The notes beneath the pieces are model-generated. The model did no database searches. It was not told the origin of the DNA and was given only the letters and a program-made list of their open reading frames with translations. A program made the position numbers and the translations under genes. A stretch of DNA of 64,000 nucleotides from Linum tenue (Eukaryota > Streptophyta > Magnoliopsida > Malpighiales > Linaceae), in assembly GCA_946122785.1 (NCBI GenBank), contig CAMGYJ010000009.1:30601633-30665632 (forward strand), read 5' to 3'. Of this stretch, positions 45,244-56,615 are shown piece by piece (the stretch's first letter is position 1; each line of letters begins with the position of its first letter).

Positions 45244-46479
45244 GGGTTAATACCCTAGTTTGGCCCGAAGTTTAGCGTTAGTGTCATGTGGCCTACTTTG
45301 CAAAGTATTGGACAAATTTGGCCCGAAACTTATGTTGACTGTTAAAACTGATGGTCAACTATTTTTCCATCAATGACTCAGCATCAAAATGATGTGGTGG
45401 ATCCGAGGTGGTTGCCACATCATTTATTTAAATTAAAAAGTTCAAAAACCAAAAACTTAAAAAAACAAAAACCCAAAATACACTTTCCAATCTCCACGTA
45501 ACTTCCTCCCTTCACAAGTAAATCACAACTCAATTCACTTCCCACCACCCAAATATAATCCCTAACAATCATCAGAACCCTACCCTCGCTACCCATCTCG
45601 CCACCATTCCTATCTTTTAGTTACCCGAGTTCCATCTCCCCTACCTTTCTTTGGTTCGTTCGCTTCTGCTGCCTCTCCTTTGAGATCCTGTCCACAAGAA
45701 CAGAAGTTGTTGCTCTCTGCTTGTCCCTATCCCTCTGCTCGTCGGGCTCGTGAAAGTGGCTCTACTGCGGAGGCAAAACGGGGAGCGCTAGTGGCGGTGG
45801 CGGTGCGACACGCGTGCATCCTGCGAGCGCGAGGTGCCGAACCAGAGGGAAGGGGATGGATTGCCGATCTCCTTGTCCCGAATCTGCTGATCTCGTTACC
45901 GAACTTGTAGGCGGCGGGGCGGTCCTAGGATAGAAGAAACAACGGAGATGATGGCGACGACGGCGAGCTAGCTTGGATAGCAACGTCATGTCCAGGGTGG
46001 CGTCGTCGTCGGGATTGTCTCGAATTGGATGCGGCTGGTGAGGCCTTCCAAGGCGGCGGGTCGTGGGTTTAATTTAGCGCGGCGATTTTCGTCAGGGCTG
46101 GCGAGAAAATGACGGCGGCGCTGAGTGTAAATAGGGTTGCGATTTGGGTAAGGAGGGGGAATGGGTTGCGGGTTTGGTTTATTTAGGGTTGGGGGTTAAA
46201 ATTATCCAGGGGAGAAAGAGAGAATTTTTTTTAATTTGATAATTTTTTTTGAACTAATAAATTAAAATAATATTATTTAGTGACTTGGCATGACACATTA
46301 GCTATTTTTTGTTGAGTCACTAACGGAATAGTATTTGACCGTTAGTTTTAACAGTCAACATAAGTTTCGGGCCAAATTTCTCTAATACTTTGCAAAGTAG
46401 GCCACAAATGTCTTATTAGAAAAGTCGGGCCAAAATTGACATTTACGTTAAACTTCGGGCCAAACTAGGGTATTAACCC
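45244..46479. mobile_element. non-autonomous MULE with captured GC-rich DNA
   Basis: 1236 bp between 9-bp target duplications TTTTAGAAA (45235-45243 and 46480-46488). Long inverted repeats start GGGTTAATACCCTAGTTTGG, with about 150-190 bp of homology. The interior (about 45540-46200) is GC-rich and gene-like in composition, but has no domain I recognise. It sits just upstream of the transposase remnant's start codon. Confidence 0.85.
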
Positions 46480-46488
46480 TTTTAGAAA

Positions 46489-47000
46489 TGAGAAGAAGTT
46501 TTAGTTGAGTTGATGGAAATGAAGAACTGTCATTTATAAAGACATATGTTGCATAAAATGACAAAAAAGGCCGTAAAGTAACGGTTACAAAAAACGGTCA
46601 TATTTGGAGTGGTCCCGAAGTTAACAGTAATATTTTAACGACTAATTTTTCAAAAAATTATCTCGAAATAAAAAAAAATTACATCGAAAATTTTGTATTC
46701 AAAAGTAATAACGAATTATGAAAAATTAAAGTGAAATATAACAATTAGAGGTCAAATAAATATGGTTTATTGAAATAAATTGAAAAAGGGAAGTGGGAAG
46801 CTAAATTTAGTTTTTTGTAGAGTTGGAGTGAAAATTGAGTTTGGAGAGCTAAAAACCATATTTGACTATTTGGGAAGCCAAATTCTCTTTTTTGGGTTGG
46901 AGTTAGTCTAACTATTAATCACGGAACCATGAACTACTAAATTATCCGGTTGAACTTCTGGTCCGGTTATGAAAACATTGCTTTTTGTACAATGGACTCG
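46489..47000. other. AT-rich flank, probable end of the Harbinger derivative
   Basis: Sequence continuing from before the MULE insertion, including GGTTGGAGTTAGTCT near 46904-46918, which resembles a transposon terminus. The matching left end was not found. Confidence 0.3.
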
Positions 47001-47104
47001 AAGTGGACTTTGGATGGGAAAAGGACAGAAGGTTCCCCTGTGGCCTTCGCCCTTCAGTTCAAGGATTACAAACCTCATCCAACAGCCTAGCCGAGCTTAG
47101 CTGC

Positions 47105-47329
47105 GGCGACGCTGGTTCTGGGTTGCATCTTTAATTTGTTAAAAAAGAATCCAACTTCTGGGTTTCGTTTCTGGATTGCTTTCTGCTTTGTATGTCCCAA
47201 TAATCGAATCTCTTCTTCATTTCGGCGAATCAATCCCCCGGCGCCCTGTTTCTTTCAAAGACACGCGGAGGGAGCCCATCAACGGTGAAGAATATCAGCC
47301 AATCGGTTCCCGAATCGTCACCCCTTGAG
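47105..47329 (+). other. 5'-UTR first exon of CNX6 gene (predicted)
   Basis: CT-rich leader ending in a donor (CCTTGAG then GTACGG). It is homologous to the leader exon of the SAP gene (53218-53468), with shared blocks such as TCAATAATCGAATC, ACGCGGAGG and GGTGAAGAAT before the same GTACGGAA donor. The distance to the CNX6 start codon is about 0.9 kb, consistent with a 5'-UTR intron. Confidence 0.5.
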
Positions 47330-48260
47330 GTACGGAACATTTCTTGACTTGTGTGGCGGGGCAATCTTTATTTCTTCCGATAATGAGCTGATCATGTCTC
47401 TTCTGATTCTCTGTTCTGGATTTTCATTCATGGTTTCTTGTGTTGTTTAAAGAGTTCTATTTCCAACAAATCATGAATCTCGTTTGCTATATCCTTCATT
47501 ACTTCGTTATAGCATACTCAAACCATTGACTAGTTATGAAATGATTGCTGCTACAGTTTACAGAACCTGCAGTTAACTGCTTCTGCCTTCTAACTCAGGT
47601 CCTGAGTTCATTAATGGTTTAAGTTAGAATTGACACTTGAACTGGAAATCTTTTGCAGAGAAATGCCTAGAATTGACACTTGATAGGTTGATAAGTGCCT
47701 CGCCGTTGAATCGAGTATAAACACTGGACCAATTGTGGGTCTTCTTCTTAGGAACAAAATTTCTGACTGTCAACTTCAAATGGGACAAAGGCCAACCATT
47801 GGTCTTCCAACTATCTGGTCGTTTGCAGCATCCTGAACCTAGAGAACTTGATCAGTCAAACATAGGGATACTTAAGCCATACATGTAACGAACCTAGGCT
47901 AGACATTCTTGTGAAAACGTGCAGTAGATTGGGTGTTGATTCATGCATTCATTTACCTATAACACAAGCAGAACAGAACATTGGTTGTCTTCTACAGCAT
48001 CGTTGCATTCTACAGCATTGCAGTTCTGACATTTTATTATAAGCATTCATTCAATTGGGTGTTCTGTTGAAAACAATTTCTTGAAATCCAAAACCAAAAC
48101 CTTTAACCTCTATATTCATCATCATTGTGCTTTGTGTAGACAATACATTGTTAACTTGGTGAATCCCATTTTGCTTCTCCATACCTCTTCTGTCTATCGA
48201 GCATTCTCTGTGTCAAACCTGCCAGAGAGTTATCTCTATTCCAATTTCAAGAAAGAAAAG

Positions 48261-48833
48261 ATGCATAACGACCAAGACAAGAATCTCATCGAAATTTTGG
48301 ACGGAAACGTGCTCGTAGACATTGCCAAGTACACAAACTACGTCAGCGACCCACAGGCAGGCGCGATCACGACATTCTCCGGGACAACAAGAGACACCTT
48401 TGATGGCAAGACGGTGGTGGAGCTGCGGTACGAGGCGTACGTACCAATGGCAGTACGCCAAATCCAAGCAATCTGTTCGTCGGCCAGAGCCACCTGGAAG
48501 ATCCACGCCATTTCAGTGGCACACCGCCTGGGTGCGGTTCCGGTAGGGGAAACCAGCGTGTTCATTGCAGTGTCGGCTGTTCATCATGCCGATGCGCTGG
48601 ATGCTTGTAAGTTCATGATAGACGAGCTCAAGGCGACTGTTCCGATTTGGAAGAAGGAGGTTTACTCGAATGGAGAGGTTTGGAAGGAGAATCCTGAGTT
48701 CATGGAGAGGAGATCAATGGAGCCGGCTGGAAAGGCTGTTGATGCGCCGAATGTTGCTTGTAGAAGAATTTGCTGTGGGGCTAAGTCTAAGGTCAGTGAT
48801 GAAAGCACTGCTTGTGAGATGAACTTAGAATAG
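48261..48833 (+). CDS. CNX6: molybdopterin synthase catalytic (large) subunit
   Basis: 190 residues, MoaE family. The protein pairs with the thiocarboxylated small subunit (CNX7) to convert cyclic pyranopterin monophosphate to molybdopterin in the cytosol, a step of molybdenum cofactor synthesis. Family signatures are GAITTFSGTTRDTFDGK (about 33-49), VVELRYEAYVPMA, VAHRLGAVPVGETSVFIAVS and ELKATVPIWKKEVYSNGEVW, which carries the conserved lysines near the active site. The start at 48261 (MHNDQDKNL) is chosen because the length then fits plant CNX6 (about 190-200). The frame stays open upstream to 48081, but that stretch looks like leader. The C-terminal ~40 residues (CRRICCGAKS) are a plant-type tail. 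The CDS has no intron. A copia element begins 135 bp after the stop and may cut into the 3' UTR. Confidence 0.92.
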   Translation: MHNDQDKNLIEILDGNVLVDIAKYTNYVSDPQAGAITTFSGTTRDTFDGKTVVELRYEAYVPMAVRQIQAICSSARATWKIHAISVAHRLGAVPVGETSVFIAVSAVHHADALDACKFMIDELKATVPIWKKEVYSNGEVWKENPEFMERRSMEPAGKAVDAPNVACRRICCGAKSKVSDESTACEMNLE

Positions 48834-48967
48834 AACTTGAAAATGCTTAGTTTAGCTGGACTGGGAAATAAGATTCAGAACAGAACTTGATGATCTAGGG
48901 AAGCCATTTATGTGCATTTGCTTTGCCATTTCATTTTGGGAGGAATCTATTGTTGCTCCCTTCTTCT

Positions 48968-49160
48968 TGAAAGTGTATTGGGAATCCTGATTGTTCTCAT
49001 TGATGATGTATGAATATATACATGAGAGATAGCAACAAGATTGCTATTCCTACGTACAACAACTACTGCTCACTAGAAGTAAGGAAACAGAAAAGTAAAC
49101 AGAATAACAAAGTGGGAAAAGAGCTGTTGGGTTTGTTCCGAGAATAGCTCTCCCTTATCA
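48968..49160 (-). repeat. 3' LTR of the copia element
   Basis: 193 bp, ending (plus strand) CTCTCCCTTATCA. The inner neighbour on the minus strand is the purine-rich GCGGGAGCG. Confidence 0.9.
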
Positions 49161-51741
49161 CGCTCCCGCAAGTGGAACCTCGGAGAGGTGAAACTTGGAG
49201 CAGAATTGTCGAAAGGTCAGACGGGAGAGTGGTTTAGTAAGAACATCGGCGAGCTGATCCGTTGCAGGTAGGTAGCGAACATGGAGTTGTTGTTTGTTGA
49301 CGCGATCTCGTACGAAATGAAACTCAATTTCTAGATGCTTCGACCGCGTGTGAAAAATTGGGTTGTGGGTGAGATAAGTTGCACCCATATTATCACACCA
49401 GAGAACCGGAGACGTATGATTGGGCTGACAAGTTTGGTTAGTAAGGCTTGTAACCAGATAACTTCAGAAGCTAATGTCGCAAGAGCCCGGTATTCACACT
49501 CAGTAGAGGAGCGCGCAACTGCCTGCTGTTTGCAAGTCGACCAGGAAAACAGCATACCCAGAGATGGACTTACGATCACGAGGACAAGATGCAAAGGAGG
49601 CATCAGAGTAACCATAGAGTTGAGGTCGGGGAGAGCGTTGGAAAACCAAAACTTGAGTCGGAGTCCCTTGTAAATAACGCATAATACGTTTGACGGCAGC
49701 CCAGTGTGCATCCGTTGGAGATTGTTGGAACTGTGATACATGATTTAGGATAAAAGAGATATCAGAACTGGTGAAACTTAAGTATTGGAGTCCGCCAACA
49801 ATGCTCCTGTAGAGACCCAGATCAGCAAAGGTAGGAGACATATCCGAGGCACTATGCAGAAGCTGATCAGCTGTACATGGGGTGGAGATGGCTTTGGCTG
49901 TGGACATACCAGAACGGTTCAAAAGCTCCAGGATATACTTGCGTTGATTAAGGATCAAACCATCGCTAGTGTAATGTACTTCGAGACCAAGAAAATAGGA
50001 AACACGACCCAAATCTCGCAAGGCAAACTTAGAAAGGAGGAAGACTGTGAGGTGCTGAATAACAGAAGAATCAGTCCCTGTAATAACAAGATCATCCACG
50101 TAGACCAACATATAAATGAGAGCCGAACCCTTCTTGTAGATGAATAAGGATAGATCCGTCTTTGAGGCCGTGAAACCAAATTCACAAAGAGCCTCGGATA
50201 AGCACTGAAACCAAGCACGAGGGGACTGTCGAAGACCATAAATCCACTTCTTGAGGCGGCAGACGTAATCCGGGGTCGACAAAACCAGTGGGCTGTTCCA
50301 TATAGACATCCTCCTATAGGGTGCCATTTAAGAATGCATTGGAGATATCGAGCTGATGTAGTGGCCAAGAATTGGAGACAGCAAGCCCCAAAAGCAGACG
50401 CAAAGTTGCAGGCTTCAGTACAAGACTGAATGTTTGGGTGAAATCATGACCAGGAATCTGTTGTAAGCCCCGGGCAACAAGTCGTGCCTTATATCGTTCA
50501 ATTGAGCCATCGGGGTTGGTTTTGATAGCAAACACCCACCGATTTGTAAGTACGTTGCAGCCTGGAGGAGCAGGGACAAGCTCCCAGGTATGATTTCTCA
50601 TTAGCGCATCAAACTCAACAGTCATTGCCGATCGCCATTGTGGAGACTTCATAGCCTAAGTTGTTGTGGAAGGTAGAGTAGGAGCAGTGGTGGCAACGAA
50701 TTGATGAGGCTTCAAATGTCCAGTCTGGGACCGAGTCACAATCCAGTGGGGAGGAACAGCAACAGGGGACGAGAGATTGGGTGAGGCAAGAAGGCGAGGG
50801 GATGTATTGAAGGGTGGGCGATTTGTAATGATGGAAGGAAGGGGGATAGATGTGGATGGAGGAGGAGTGGACAGGGAGGTGCGAGGTTGGACAGGGGTGG
50901 AAGAGAGGCGACGACGGTACTGAAGAAGAGGTCGCGCAGGTTTGGGTGGGGCGAGGGATCGGGCGGCAGGTGAGGAAGGGGAGGGCTTTGGTTGGGTTGT
51001 AGAGGGGAGCCGGTGAGGTAATGGATCAGAGGAAGTGGGCAGAGGTAAGGAGGGGTTGGGTTGCGGTATAGTGATAGGTGGGGCTGGGAGAGTTTGAAGG
51101 CCCAAAGGGGGATTGGGTAAGATGGGTTGGGGAATGGGTTGTATAGGATTGGGATGGGAGCCCGTAGCGATAGTTGGGGCAGGTGGGGGAGTTAAAGAAA
51201 CAGTAGGCATGGAAGATGGAGAGGAAAGATGGAATAGAGATGGATTTGGGAAAGTGGTGGTGGGAAAAGAAGGATCAGAATATGGAAATTTGGACTCATC
51301 AAAGAGAACATGACGACTCACATAAATGCGAGAAGTCGTAGGATCAAGGCACCGATAACCTTTATGTAACTTACTGTAACCAAGAAAAACACAAGGAATT
51401 GACCTCGGCTCAAGTTTGTTAGAAGTGGAAGGACGTAACCATGGGTAGCATAAACAACCAAAAATACGAAGATTAAGAATATCAGGAGAACGGTGAAACA
51501 AAGTTTGAAAAGGAGAGGCTTGATGAAGAAGAGGAGTTGGAGTGCGATTGATAAGATAACATGCAGTATCAAACGCGAGAGGCCAATATTTGAGAGGAAC
51601 GCGAGCTTGGTGCAACATGGCAAGACCATTGTTGACAATGTGGCGGTGTTTGCGTTCAACACACCCATTTTGTTCAGGAGTGTAAGGACACGAAGAACGG
51701 TGAAGAATGCCATTGTTCGTAAATGGGTGGCCTGGAGCCAT
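49158..51741 (-). pseudogene. copia pol remnant (integrase C-part, RT, RNase H)
   Basis: In order on the minus strand: integrase C-terminal part from about 51713 (SCPYTPEQNGCVERKHRHIV, then GCLCYPWLRP), a proline-rich linker (50980-51250), reverse transcriptase (RYKARLVARGLQQ, LDISNAFLNG, MLVYVDDLVITG, GLRQSPRAWF) and RNase H with QAVARSSTECEYRALA, ending LADVLTKPLS. The YVDD catalytic motif is intact, but a stop after NGTL (near 50315) and frameshifts near 49500 and 49390 break the frame. The integrase catalytic core and protease are deleted. Confidence 0.9.
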
Positions 51742-51744
51742 GGC

Positions 51745-52435
51745 TCATAAATCGGCCACTACGAGATCGGCCAAAACGGCCGCCACCACGATGTCGAGCA
51801 GACGAGCCGGCAGCATAAAAAATCTGCGGGGAGGAGCCACCGCCGCTGGCCTGAAAGCGTCAGAGCTGCAACTCTTCGCTCACAAGAAGGCTACTCAAAT
51901 CTTCAAAGGAGACAGGTCGAAGTTGAGCCTCCAGGTTACGGGTGAACGGACGAAACTCATCGTCCAACCCATCAAGCACTGCGGTCACCAACTCCGCCTC
52001 GGAAACCGGCGCCCCCAGGGCGGCAAGCTGATCAAACAGACCCTTGGCGCGTTGAAGATACTCATGAGCCGAATCAGTACTGCGAGTGATTTTGTTGAGA
52101 GATCGGCGAAGCTGGCCAATAATCATCGGCGACCCGGAAGCATAGACACGAGACAGAGACTCCAAAGCCTCTTGAGTAGTTGATTTATTGATAACAATGG
52201 GCATGACAGATTCAGACAGGGACTGAGTAATCCACATAAGAACAAGTTGATCTCGTTCATACCATTGGGTGTACTCCGGATTGGGCTGATTCGCAATGAG
52301 TGGCGGCGGAGCACGAACAGAACCGTCACTGACAACTGGGGATTGCTGGGAAGAGAAATAGGAGCAAAAGTAGATGAGAAAACAGAACCAGAAGAGGTAG
52401 AGGAATTGGTGGATGTAGTAGGCATGTTGATAGCG
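51745..52435 (-). pseudogene. copia gag remnant
   Basis: Starts at an ATG following the primer site region (MPTTSTNSSTSS). It changes frame near 52250 and continues as a UBN2-type gag helical domain (HEYLQRAKGLFDQLAALG, ELVTAVLDGLDDEFRPF). A stop follows SEELQL. It then continues into a Gly/Arg-rich stretch, before a deletion of the zinc knuckle, protease and integrase core joins it to integrase near 51715. Confidence 0.8.
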
Positions 52436-52497
52436 AAAAGGTAAAAAAAAAAAAATTCAGAAGAAGACTCGTTAGAGTTTATGAAGCTCTGATACCA

Positions 52498-52690
52498 TAA
52501 GAGTGTATTGGAAATCCTGATTGTTCTCATTGATGATGTATGAATATATACATGAGAGATAGCAACAAGATTGCTATTCCTACGTACAACAACTACTGCT
52601 CACTAGAAATAAGGAAACATAAAAGTAAACAGAATACCAAAGTGGGAAAAGAGCTGTTGGGTTTGTTCCGAGAATAGCTCTCCCTTATCA
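52498..52690 (-). repeat. 5' LTR of the copia element
   Basis: 193 bp, partner of 48968-49160. Confidence 0.9.
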
Positions 52691-52695
52691 CTTCT

Positions 52696-53217
52696 GATAT
52701 TCTGTTGTTCGGTAAGCTAGGTTGTTAGTTACTCGTTCCGACCATTCAGGCCCAATGCAATGGGCCGGGCCCCTGTGGACCATGTCAGACCCGAGCAACG
52801 AGCCTTACCAACTCTAGCCCAAATTTCCTCCTGACGAAGCGTAAGAAACAAGAGTGGTGGGCCCAGCTCTCGGAAAACAGCAAAAAAGCAGCCCTCCTTT
52901 TCTCTTCTCTCCTCAATTAAAATCCGTAGAAGAGAGCAGATTTTATACGGAACCGATTGGAAACCGGCGTAAGGAAACGGAATCTGGACCGCTAGATTTT
53001 CAACGATTGACGTCACGACACCTCGACTGCCTCGAGCAATGGTCATCGAACAGCTCGCGTCGTGGAGGTTCACGATAAGGTAAATGGGTGCGCCCTCCAC
53101 CATCGCCCTCCTTGTATGAAAAAAAAACCGTGGCCAAGGCTGGTGGATGCGCCTTCGGAAAAATCAACATAAAACCGGAGGCCTAGAGAGAGAAATGAGA
53201 GAGAGGTGCGGCGGTGG
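52696..53217 (+). promoter_or_regulatory. upstream region of the SAP gene
   Basis: About 520 bp between the copia insertion and the SAP leader exon. I see CCAAT-like words but no certain TATA box. The copia element therefore sits within 0.6 kb of the likely transcription start. Confidence 0.35.
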
Positions 53218-53468
53218 GCTGGTGGCTCTGGGTTGAATCTTTAATCCTCTCGGAAAAAATTCTGGGTTGCTTTTTCTTCTCCTCTCTTTTTCGGTTGCCT
53301 TTTCTTCCTTGTTCTGTATTCCTTTCTTTCTCTTCTTCGTCTCAATAATCGAATCCCTACTTTTTCAATTTCGTCAATCGTTTCTCCCGTCTTCTGGTTT
53401 CCTCAAACAAACGCGGAGGCTAGCCGTCGGAGGTGAAGAATTTCAGCTGCCGGAATCGTCAACCTAAG
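53218..53468 (+). other. 5'-UTR first exon of SAP gene (predicted)
   Basis: CT-rich leader ending at a GTACGG donor (53469), followed by a ~0.85-kb intron. The acceptor is probably TTTCTTTGAAG near 54319. A 5'-UTR intron is usual for plant SAP genes. Homologous to the exon at 47105-47329. Confidence 0.5.
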
Positions 53469-54363
53469 GTACGGAATGTTTCTTGTCTTGTTGGAGGGTT
53501 GCGTTTTCATCTGATAATTAGCAGATCCCCTCAGTTTTCATAATTGTATGTTGTCGTCGGTCGTTAATCGGCTCTCCGCCGGCTACGACGATCGGGTGGA
53601 ATTGGTTGATTGAAGAGAAACCCACCCAGATATTAAAATTGGTTTGATTTTCCCCTTAGGAATAATAATGGAAAATAATTTATTTATGAATTACAATTTA
53701 CAATGCGCGAGGAGGAAATTCGGTGAGCTGGAATCGTTTATTAATGTCTATTTTGGATTCTTGGAGAACCTGCCGGAATTCCCCTCTCTCTCTGCCTCGC
53801 TGGATTTAATTTGTTGGATTTTTCGTTTAGTTTATTCTTTTTATTTGACAGTCAAGTTTTTCCTACGGCACCGTATTAGGCACGGATTCAGGGGGCATTC
53901 CCGTCATTTGTGTAAAACTCCCGCTCGTGTTGTTTATTTGTCGAATTGTCGTCTCCTAGTTTTAACTTTTAACTCCCACATTTCCCAAAGTACCCCGCAA
54001 CAATGAATCCTTGTTCCGGGGTGAACTTGTAAAATACCAGTTCTTCCCAGCGAAGGAAAGGAAAGAAAGAAGAGTCATTAACCGACAAAGCAACGTTATT
54101 TATTCAGATTACGCCTTCGTAATGCAGTCGAAATTAAAGTTCGATCTTTTCCTCTGAATTCTCAGTCAGAGCTGGGAAACACAAACACGCAATAGAGAAG
54201 ACCCAATTCTCTCTCCCTGGCTTTCTCGAGATAGGGGAATCGTGGGGGGAGAAGAAGATCTTTCGTGTTTTGATAAATAAAACCCTAATTTCTTTTTTCT
54301 GGTTTCTCTTTCTTTGAAGCTTTGCTTTGCCGGGTTCATTGAAACTACTTGAAAAGGAAGAAG

Positions 54364-54912
54364 ATGGGTTCGGAGCAGAACGACGGGACGAGCTTCTCAC
54401 CAGCGGAGCCGAAGCTTTGCGTCAACGGATGCGGGTTCTTCGGCTCGCCGTCCAATATGAACCTCTGCTCCAAGTGCTACAGGGAAATACGGGTCTCCGA
54501 GGAGCAGGCGGCGTCGGCCAAGGCCGCCATGGAGAAGACCCTCAGCTTCAAATCTAAGAAGCCCGTGTCCGAGGCTGAATCGATCGCAGCAGACGTCAAA
54601 TCTGCCGCGGCGACGGAGGCGGAGCATGTGATTGCTCTGGCGAAATCATCCGCGGCAGCGGCAGCGGGGTCGTCATCATCGGAGGCGGCGGTTGCGGTGG
54701 CGGCGGAGGTGGTCAAGGCGGCGAACAGGTGCTTGACTTGCAACAAGAGGGTCGGGTTGACGGGGTTCAAGTGCAAGTGCGGAAGCACTTTCTGCGGGTC
54801 TCATAGGTACCCGGAGAACCACGATTGCGACTACGATTTCAAGGAAGCCGGGAAGAATGCAATCGCAAAGGCCAATCCGGTCATCAAGGCGGATAAGGTC
54901 GAGAGGTTCTGA
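54364..54912 (+). CDS. A20/AN1 zinc-finger stress-associated protein
   Basis: 182 residues with no intron in the CDS. The A20 finger is at about 17-40 (LCVNGCGFFGSPSNMNLCSK), with its four cysteines in place. An alanine-rich linker with AAAAAGSSSSEAAV follows at about 70-115. The AN1 finger is at about 120-160 (RCLTCNKRVGLTGFKCKCGS, then FCGSHRYPENHDC), with all Cys/His ligands. It ends IKADKVERF like other plant SAPs. These proteins act in abiotic stress responses, bind ubiquitin or act as E3 ligases through A20, and are cytosolic/nuclear. The start is the ATG of MGSEQND. The alanine expansion in the linker is longer than I would expect. Confidence 0.93.
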   Translation: MGSEQNDGTSFSPAEPKLCVNGCGFFGSPSNMNLCSKCYREIRVSEEQAASAKAAMEKTLSFKSKKPVSEAESIAADVKSAAATEAEHVIALAKSSAAAAAGSSSSEAAVAVAAEVVKAANRCLTCNKRVGLTGFKCKCGSTFCGSHRYPENHDCDYDFKEAGKNAIAKANPVIKADKVERF

Positions 54913-56184
54913 GAGATATGATGAAATGGAATGGTGGGTTGTCATAGATTTGGTACTTCTGAATGGAACCATTTTTTTTATTATCTTTTCTTATAAGCTC
55001 TTTTCACTTGGCTTCTGTGCTCTTCAAAATTTAGTGGGTAGTTTGGTGGGTGGCTTGTGTGTCGAAATGGTTTGTTGGGGGGAATGGTGGGTCTTGGTTG
55101 CACGATGAAATTGTGGGGATAAGAGTTGATTCCATAATAAAAGTGCATCAATGGATTGTTAGTTGCTCTTTGGATTCTGGGATCAGATATTGCTGTTTGT
55201 GTACATAATGTTGCATTCACCTACATGGATTATGGTTAGGCACCACTTGGTGTTTGGTTCTTTGCCTTGCTTTGATTCATCTTGCAGACACTTCAAGCAT
55301 TTCATGCACTTGATTCATTAGGGTATATATGACAGGGCGAAGGACATAAACGGTTAAGAACATTAGATTGTATGCCTTGCTATGATCTGTGGAGTGGCAG
55401 AGTGCAAGTATGGTGGGGTGTTGAACTTGGGTTTATCAGCAGTCTTTTGCTTGAAGAGCCATTAGCTTTCTTCTACATGGTGTGGAAGAAGAGGCAAGAT
55501 GATGAAGTAGTCTTTGTTTAGTTGAGGACCATCGATCATGATACGTCTTACTCTTATCCCTCTTTAGAGTGAGAGTTGTAATCAGTAGTGCAGTCTGTGC
55601 TGAGGAAAGAAAAGCTTTTCCCTTGCGGAAGGACTGATGAGACTGAGGTGTGGGGTAACCGGGGTAAATGAAAGCAACACTTGAATTAAAGAAGGCCTTC
55701 CTTTTTGCTGTTCCTCCTCGCCTAGGCGTTTCCTTCTTTCTGTTGCATCTTGCAGGCTTCCCTTGGATAGATTTTACTAGGCCTGTTAAGACTTTTGGCA
55801 AAGATAGATTCTTTGGGCTCGAACAATTTGAGTCGTCTTTCTCCTAAGAAGAGCGTTTGGTCCCCAATGCTGCTGTATTTCATAAGCTTCTTGTAAGTTG
55901 TAACATCATCCATGGGACGAAGTTCTTTCCGTTTAATTAAGGTTATCGAATGTGAACTTTGAAATCTAGTTGCAGATTTGTAGTGAGCAACTTGGTGGGG
56001 ACTTGGAGATCACTACTGCCCGCCTGCCCCTGGTGTGGTTCCTGTGTATATTAGTTTGTATTGTTTACATTATCAAAACCCCATCATCTGCAATTCTGCC
56101 AAGATACAGAAGCACCCACATAAGCTATGCTAAATCGGTTAGATGTAATCAAAATCGTGCATTTGGTTACCAAAATATTTTACG
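54913..56184. other. SAP 3' UTR and downstream intergenic DNA
   Basis: The first ~230 bp are probably 3' UTR (AATAAAAG-like signal near 55134). The minus strand at 55740-55935 has an open stretch encoding RPMDDVTTYKKLMKYSSIGD and LFLGERRLKLFEPKESIFAK. It looks protein-like, but I do not recognise it, and no neighbouring exon was found. Confidence 0.35.
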
Positions 56185-56280
56185 TAGACTCACTCTTTTG
56201 ACTGCATTGATCCATCACTTGCAAATTGGTAGTAGACTCACTCTTTTGACTGCATTGATCCATCACTTGCAAATTGGTAA
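56185..56280. repeat. 48-bp tandem duplication
   Basis: Two adjacent copies starting TAGACTCACTCTTTTGACTG at 56185 and 56233, effectively identical. Confidence 0.85.
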
Positions 56281-56615
56281 AGGGTCGAACCCCCTCGTTT
56301 CTTAGACGCACAAACCTGCTCCATTGTCGGATTCAGATGCAGGCGAGTCTGGACATCCAGTAGCCGAGCTCACCCCTCCATGCATCGATCTGCTCCCTTT
56401 GTGCTTGTTCTTAGAATCGGATTCTTACACAGGACAGTACCCCAACCAATACACAGGATCCTCTCTGCTTTACTCGTTGCCCGCTGGTTCATACACTGAT
56501 GTTCATCTTTCTTGGCTTGGGCAATTATATAGGTTCCTTTTGGCCCACTGAACAAATAAAAGGAAAATGAAACTGCAAAGCACAAGGTGATGGAGAACAG
56601 TACATAAAAAAAAGA
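56281..56615. other. intergenic, nothing recognised
   Basis: Short frames only. Confidence 0.4.

Larger units (their letters stand above)
48968..52690 (-). mobile_element. truncated Ty1/copia retrotransposon
   Basis: 3723 bp with target duplications CTTCT (48963-48967 and 52691-52695). The LTRs are 193 bp each: 5' 52498-52690, 3' 48968-49160. The tRNA-iMet-type primer site TGGTATCAGAGC (plus-strand complement 52486-52497) abuts the 5' LTR. The order gag, integrase, reverse transcriptase, RNase H is copia-type. About six differences between LTRs indicate a moderately young insertion. The coding part has an internal deletion plus several frameshifts and stops, so it is inactive. Confidence 0.92.

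Noticed and set aside
48081..48260. 60-residue N-terminal extension of CNX6
   Set aside because: The frame is open, but the sequence has no similarity to the MoaE family and would make the protein too long. A targeting peptide is not expected for this cytosolic enzyme.
49335..50147. Plus-strand frames opposite the copia RT and RNase H
   Set aside because: Antisense shadows of the clearly conserved minus-strand pol.
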